DNA of 64,000 bases from Lactifluus volemus (taxonomy: Eukaryota; Basidiomycota; Agaricomycetes; Russulales; Russulaceae), in the NCBI GenBank assembly GCA_022376515.1, contig WTXI01000181.1, forward strand, positions 1 to 64,000. Reading direction: 5' to 3'. Positions 57,590 to 64,000 of this stretch are shown here, one piece after another; the stretch's first letter is position 1; each line of letters starts with the position of its first letter. The notes below the pieces were generated by a model. That model saw nothing but the letters and a program-made list of their open reading frames with translations. It searched no databases and was not told where the DNA came from. The position numbers were made by a program, and so were the translations under genes.

Positions 57590-60500
57590 ATCGAGCTAAA
57601 CCAGCTAGTTCTTTCCTCGGGAGAAAACAGAGCTGCGGGACCTGCATGGGAATTATATATAGCATAGACAGGGTATGTGCGCAGGGAGCAGTAACCATGG
57701 ATCTGCGCAATAATTCTCATGAGAACAACCAAATTCACGACATGGGGTATACGGGACAATGTCCATGATGGGATCGCCCTTCTAGAACAACATTGGTCCT
57801 GTGTCGTCCAGGAGAAGTTGACTCAAGACTGAGTTGTTGCCAAGAAGTTGGACATCGTGACCGAGCACCGCAATTTGTCGCAGACGGAGCAGGCATCATG
57901 ATTACATGTTATGTCTCCGCCGAAATCTAACTGAAAGTGGCAATAGCACGTGAGTTTGGGCGACTAGCGCTGTACGGGGATGACGGCATGGACGGGGATG
58001 ACTTTTTCCCACAAACCCCGACATGAAACAAAAGTTGAGCCACCTACAGTCATCATATGTCAAGCTCTAACATTGACATGTATGGTAGAATTCTGTACAA
58101 CATCCATTCCGGTCCATTTGTGTCAAGAATTTGTTTCAGCAGACTAAAAAGCAGTTTAAAAGGTGTATTTTGAAGCTTCGGACGTCCGGAAAAGATGTCT
58201 ATCTACAAAACTTTTCATCCCTCATGCAATGCATTGTCCCAGTAAAATCAATTCTTCGAGGCCATATGTGGTGTGAAGATTGACGCAGGCGAGGACGTGA
58301 TAATTAGCGCGCAGGTACATTGCCAGCTTCGCGGCGGCCAGAGTCGGGGTTGTCGCGACTGTGGATCACTTCATCTGCCTGGAAAAGGACAGTGCCCGGA
58401 GAAGACCGGAATCGAGGAGAGGGGTGGATCTGCTACTGTATAGAATTTGATTCGGTTCCTGAAAGATCCTTTGCGCTTTGGCGCCTTGCACGATCGACAA
58501 ACGGATCTGCAACGAACGTACTGTAGCCGGGCAAAGTTGTCCCCTCTGTTCCGGAGGTCGGGTCATCAAAGGCTCTTTCTTCTTCAAATTCGGTCACCCG
58601 AGAATGACAAACACTCTATGCCCGTGTGGAGGACCAGATGCGATGATTCTCACGGAGCGCGTCCCCTGCTGGGAGTGGGTCACTGTGGGCGGGAGCAAAC
58701 TGAGGGTGGATCACCGTGACCCACATGCAAATTCTTGTGAAAATTTAGCAGCACCAACGAAAGCCAAGACAAACGGACAATACGAAGACTCATCAGATCC
58801 CCTAAGGCCCAATCTGCAAATCTCAGCCCGGATATAACTTTGAATCAGTGGCCGATTGGCCTTAGGACTTCATGATCCACGAATTATCGACTGATACTGT
58901 GGACAATACTAAATGTTACGCCAAAGACGTGCAACGCTGTTCCGCAAGCAGAAGAGCGATTCGTAATGTAGCACGAACCGCCGGCACAAAGCTGCACAAT
59001 GCAACAGTGCACGTTATGCTTCTTTGTCGCACCGCTAAAAAGGTTCATGAATCCGATCAACACCGTGACTCCGAGTCCATACTAGTACACGTACTTGTAA
59101 AACTCTTAGGCCCAGTGGATCCAGGGCAGGCAGGTTCCATGGACTATGACTGGGGGCGGCCGACATGGCTTAACAAGGAAACTTACGTCCTCTGCAAACA
59201 AATGGAAGTGCAGGGGTACGTTTGACCTATGACGGTGGGAGTTACAACAGGGCGTGTTTTCCACGCCTGTCCGTTTCAGATCTGGATGGGGTAATTCTGC
59301 AGATCCACTACTGCAACCGAGAAAATCCGAAGATCCGCAAGTGCTGAAGGAGATGGGTAGCTTCTTGCGTCCGACTGGTAGAGCTGTGCTGGAGCTGTTG
59401 TCAGGGTCACCTATGTCTTCTCTGAAACCTCAGGGTTGGTAGTACTGTGTACTGATAAAGTACCTCGGCAAGGGGCGGGGTCCGCCGGGGACTTCGAACG
59501 CCGGTATAAGCGGTATTTCAAAGAGGGAGACCACCAGGCACCTACCGTAACTAACGTGCGTGGAAGACAGACGGAGGGTTGAGGGAGGCTTCGCCCGGAC
59601 CAAAGTTAGGGCGAGGAATAGCGCTGTCATTGATGGGCTTGAGGCGTTTCGGAGTTCGCGGTGGCCCAAAACGACGCGTCAAGAATTGGCTCCATTCCTC
59701 AAGTTTTCTATCGCAGTAGTTACTGGTATGACGTGTAAGTAGCCCCACGGCAAGCAAGCATTGTGTTTCACTGTTGATCGATTATCCGTCGTGATCGCTG
59801 CATTGTTGGATCATATGAGGCCTTGTGGACAACACGCCAGAGCCAGAGCGTAAGTACACTGGGATCGTTTCAGTCTCCCTAGGCAGTACAATTCTGTCTG
59901 TCTTCTCCTTGTGCAGCATCTGCCCCGACAGGATCATACTTTGATATCTCCCCAGACTAGACGAGAAGCGAGCCGATTCTGACACTTCGTGGGGACATAT
60001 TTAAGCAAGCGAATCTTTGATGTATCGCACTTTATTGCTGACATCATAAGGGAACCTTGAAGAAGGCATAGGGGCTATGGCAGGGGCCCGCGTTGCCTCG
60101 CCGACGCCGGTCTCGTCGGAGAAAACACCAACAGACTCCTGGAGGAAGGCTCCATCAGTTTCAATTGGCGCCTACTCAATGTGTGTTCAAAACGATGCGT
60201 ACAATTGCAGTTCGATGTCCTAGGAGAAACTGCTTGCCCAAGCACACCTGCGGTAGAAAAGAAAAGCCCCGAGTGACATGACTATAAATAGGATAGATCA
60301 GGTGGGTCTGCGCAAAACTCGGTACGATGTTGCAGTAACGATGGCAATCCGCAGCAAATGATCTGCGCCCCGAGCTGAACGAGTGTAACGGCACAAGCGT
60401 CCGATTCTCCCCTCCAAGAGAAGCACGTTTCATCTGTACTTCACTGGGGCCTGAAAGAGAGGAGGGTATCCGAGTAGTCGTCAAATTTTATAAAAACTAG

Positions 60501-61995
60501 AAATAACGCTGGCAGGAGAATATCTCACCGTCCTCCCTTTACATCCCCCAACCAGATACGACGATAGAACCTGACGATGGGCTCAAGAATCGCTTGAATC
60601 AGCCTATTATCGAACGAGAACGTATGATTGTGGTAATAACAGGGATTGCACTGAGAAATACCATCCGCCGAGGATCATGATGAACCGCCCTGAACCCGGG
60701 CTGAACTAACGTAAGCTTGATGAGATCAAAAAGGGGGGCATCTCGATCTTAATCAAAGACGTTTTCAAGGGAAAAAAAACACTTGGAACAGGCTACAAAG
60801 TCCTAGTACCAAGTTTAGCTGCTTCTTCAGACAGGTGTCATCATCCATCAACACCTGCAGCCGCCATCCAGTGCGACTAGTTAAGTAAAAAAAAGTCAGC
60901 AGCTGGTACAAAAAGCTCACGGCGACACCGTTGACTGAAAAAGGGCATGCTGAGGAGTTGACTCGGGGGGTAGAGAGCCATCATCCAAAAGGAGGAGATA
61001 ATAGTGTAAAAAAAAATAATTCTGAAATCAAATAAAGGAGGTAGGTGATGGGGACAATAGCGAACCCCCTCGAGTTTTTTTTTTTCGCTGATATGAACCT
61101 TCTCGTAGAGCAGCACAGACAGACAGCAAACCCCCGTCGTTCCTTCGGTTCCGAGCAGTACTGAGCCGGGGCGCAGCAAGTCAAAAAAGAAAAAGGCAAA
61201 AAAAAGCCGGAAACTGGAAGGGCGACAGAACGAGTCAAACTGGCAGGTACTAAGTACCGTCACGGTGAACAGGCGGGATCCAGTTGGAGGCGTTTAGAAA
61301 AAAAAAAACTTCAAAAAAAAAAAAACAGCAAGATAAAGGTAAATATTTCCAAGTTGTGACTTATTCCACGAAATAATAATGGCCACTGAGTAATTTTTTC
61401 TTTCAATCCCCGTCGATTGAAATTCGAGTGTACGACACTTTACTTTTTTTTCTTCATTCAACTGTGAGAGGTTGTCTTTTTCTTTTTTGGTTCTCAATTT
61501 CATTCATACAGAAAAAGGAAAGAAAAAACCATTGATTTTTTTATGCTTTTGGTTTGCGATGAAGAGACAAGTAAAACATGGGGGGGGGAATGAGAAGACA
61601 AAAGGAAAACAGAAGATCAGGGAGCGACGTATGGGATTAGGTTTCAAATTTTTCGTGAGCAGGAAGCGGTGCAAACGGACGAAAGAACCGGGAGATTCTG
61701 GATCATCATCAAGACTAGTGATATAAGGAGAGGGTGGGGAAGGAGGGGAGGGGAGAGTGCGATAACTACAGGGAACGCGCAAGTTTAACGACGACGACAT
61801 ACAGGTTTGTTTGCAAAAAAAGGGGATTTAAACTTTCGACAGAAAGACTTGAGCGCATCCGAACCCGCAAGGCATACACAAACGACAAAAAAAGGGCGAG
61901 GAAAGAGAGACACGAAAACGCACACAGAAAAAACCCGGGAGTCCACTCCGCTCATGAAAAAAGAATCAAACCAGGAGAAACATTTCTTTTACAAC
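57590..61995. other. Long gene-poor stretch left of the RING gene
   Basis: No gene I can support. Open frames of 60-120 codons exist on the plus strand (58478-58837 with two Cys pairs, CPLCSGG and CPCGG; 58872-59225; 59254-59442) and on the minus strand (60176-60484; 60877-61263), but none shows a known domain, consistent exon joins or a second copy in the window. From about 60720 to 61960 the sequence is full of A and T runs (for example 61299-61325 and 61444-61490). The part nearest 61996 is probably the 3' UTR and terminator region of the RING gene. No tRNA or rRNA is seen. Confidence 0.35.
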
Positions 61996-64000
61996 CTATG
62001 GGGACGGTGGCATGGGGATCGGTCCAGAACCCGTAGTGGGTGTAGTCACACCCTAGAAGGCAAAAAAGAATCAATGAATGGGCTAAACTGAACGATTCAG
62101 GAATACGGACCTGGGAGCGACACGCAGGACAATTATTACGGCCCGTCTCGAGCCATCGGTCCACGCACTCCTTGTGGAACACATGCCGACAGGTCAATAA
62201 CCTCAAATCTTCCTCTGGGTTATAATCTTCCAAACAGATCAAGCACTGAAAAACCCCGTCAAAAAGTCTAATTTTTACGCAGGGGGAAGGGAAATCGAAG
62301 CTTACCCGATCCACGCACATGGGCGCGATTCGTCCAACCTTCTCGTATTCAGTGAGCACGCTGGGACGTATCACCTCGAGACCCGAATTATCAATGTCCT
62401 CTCTCGTCGCGGTTTGCGGCTTGACGTGTCCGAGCAACTCGGCGAGTTCCTCAAACGAATCGAGAGGGTCCGTACCGATCACCAGCTGGTGGTTCGGTGG
62501 GTAATATCCTAAAATGCAGTCTGATTAGAAATGTCTAAATAAATGTCACTTTTATGCTTACCGCCAATGACGTAGATGAAAAAGGTCGTCGATCCGTGCC
62601 CGTCATCACCCAGACGCGGTGCAGCACTGCCCTCGCCGTTGCTATTGTTGCTGCCGTTGCTCGACCCGGAGCCTTCACGCCGCGTCGTTGGACCAGTACC
62701 TTGCGCCTGTCGCAGCCCACGGAAAGCCTCTGCTGCCCGCGTAGACCACCGTCGTTCCCGATCGCGTGTGGGCTCAGAAGCGTTATGATCATCCTGATTG
62801 CCATCTTGACTTTGCCTTCGATCCTGCTGCTGCTGCAGTTGCGGCGGTGGATGATGCTCATCGTGCCCTCCTTCTGTGTGTCTGTGCGCCCCATGTCCGT
62901 GTCCATGACCATGGACAGATTGTAACCCTACAACGATGACCGGTACCACCGTATTCCCATCTGCCGCCGCTGGCGGTACCGGTGGCGGTGGCGGTGGCGT
63001 TGGAGGCGTTTGCGCATCCGTCGTGGGCACCGCAGCTCCGGCAGTGGTAGTGGCAGCCGCTGGGGCAGAGAAAGGTGTTGGACTAGCTGCTGGCGGCGAT
63101 GGTGATGGTGGCCACGGAGGCGCTGGCGGAGCCCCATGCGGGACCACCATGGGCGGGAATCGGTACATACGCCACCAATTGATGCCTCCTGGTCTGCGCT
63201 CTGAACCCGCAATGGTACGCCGCGCTGCTTGTGGTAATGGTGGCGGTCGAGGCGGCGGTGGCGGCTCGGAAGGTGATGATGATGATGATGATGAAGGAAC
63301 ATCAGCAGGTGGCGGGGCTGAAGCCGGGGCTGGGGCCGTGACGGCCTCCTCTTCTGGTCCTCCTTCATCCTCGTCATGTGCATGAGCTTCGTCATCATCG
63401 GAAACGGATTCGTCATCCTCGTCATTATTCTCATCATCATCGTCTTGGGGAAGAGCGGGCAGTTCTTCGCCAAAGTCAGTCAACTGATCGTTTGTCGATA
63501 AAGTCGCCTCGCGGGGATATATTGAAGGCGGGACAGGCACATCGGTAAGCTCATGCTCAGGCTGTGCTTCCCGTTCTTGTTCTCGTACCCGCGCGGGCTC
63601 CGGTTCGGGTTCGGGCTCAGTTTCTGGCTGTCCCTCTTCCAAAGTCCGCCTCAAATCGACCTGCAAGTCTAGCAAAAAGCGCTCAAAGCTGTCCTCGGGT
63701 GGCGGTGGTCGCGGTTGTTGCTGACCTTGCTGTTGCTCACCTAGATTAACGTCTGCCGCTGGAGATGCCGGCTGTGATGGTGGTGATGATGGCGATGCAC
63801 CAGGTGCAGAAGAAGATCTGGATCCGGATCCCGTCCCGTCATCAAGTCCCATACCCATATGGAACGCGCGCGCCATATCGGTAAGAAGTTGCGTGCGCGG
63901 GTCTACCGGGATCGTCGGCGGACTTGGGCCAGAAATAGGAGGAGCGGTGGGCTCGGGATCGGGCGGCGGAGATACTGCGGGGGGTGGTACGGAAGGAGTC
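61996..64000 (-). CDS. RING-H2 E3 ubiquitin ligase, 5' end outside window
   Basis: Exons: 64000 (partial) to 62562, 62508-62306, 62245-62111, 62052-61996. Phases agree at each join and the last exon ends in PPSP and a stop. The frame stays open past the Met at 63876 to the window edge, so the true start lies beyond. The C-terminal RING-H2 has C-x2-C (CLIC), CRHVFHKEC and CPAC with the expected Trp (DRWLETG), the C3-H2-C3 zinc ligand pattern that recruits an E2 enzyme. Upstream is a short conserved stretch (YYPPNHQLVIGTDPLDSFEE, SGLEVI) linked to the RING. The large first exon is low-complexity: Pro-rich runs, an acidic block (DDDDENNDEDDE), a His/Gly run (HGHGHGHG) and Gln runs, around a short Trp-containing motif (GGINWWRMYRFPP). 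Substrates are unknown. It is unrelated to the NLR cluster and looks like an ordinary single-copy gene. Confidence 0.9.

Noticed and set aside
62554..63749. Plus-strand frames opposite the RING gene first exon
   Set aside because: They are shadows of low-complexity coding DNA (Gly/Val/Ala-rich); the minus-strand gene has consistent exon phases and a RING domain.

Overview
The window looks like nuclear DNA of an agaricomycete basidiomycete, most likely a Ceratobasidiaceae/Rhizoctonia-type fungus. The support is introns of about 50-60 nt with GTRNGT donors, many-exon genes, fungal NACHT-WD40 (NLR/STAND) genes in tandem, a DUF6533-type membrane protein and a Tad1/I-like LINE. I had no database access, so the organism call is inference.

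About 3.1-53.6 kb is a cluster of four paralogous minus-strand NLR genes, here called A (3837-9400), B (15504-28618, split), C (33194-38758) and D (47976-53538). Each encodes about 1,700 residues in about nine exons: an N-terminal C2-like domain, a helical linker, a NACHT NTPase and 14 WD40 repeats (two seven-blade propellers) with a conserved C-terminal tail. A and C are open through the NACHT and WD40 exons. D has four single-base deletions in its NACHT exon. B carries many small deletions and is cut in repeat 12 by a LINE.

The genes sit in duplicated blocks. The block upstream of A (9401-15.2 kb) and that upstream of B (28619-32.9 kb) are almost identical; C keeps a decayed version. Each holds a plus-strand gene remnant head-to-head with the NLR (tentatively FIST-domain-like), and A and B also hold a minus-strand F-box/LRR-like remnant. 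Two mobile elements entered after the duplication: a 1.5-kb hAT-like non-autonomous element in block A (11664-13167; the empty site is preserved in block B) and a 7.5-kb LINE in NLR copy B (16217-23761; 15-bp target duplication, both ORFs open).

Convergent to NLR D lies an 11-exon gene (44937-47710) for a 755-residue protein with a helical region loosely like HeLo/MLKL four-helix bundles. A broken paralogue lies at 2378-3090, in the same convergent position beside NLR A. This suggests, as inference, an NLR plus helical-partner module that was duplicated together.

From 53.5 to 62 kb gene density is low: a hypothetical fragment (54.7-55.1 kb), a frameshifted DUF6533-type gene (56.4-57.6 kb), and long stretches with nothing recognisable. 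At the right edge a RING-H2 E3 ligase gene on the minus strand runs out of the window at its 5' end.
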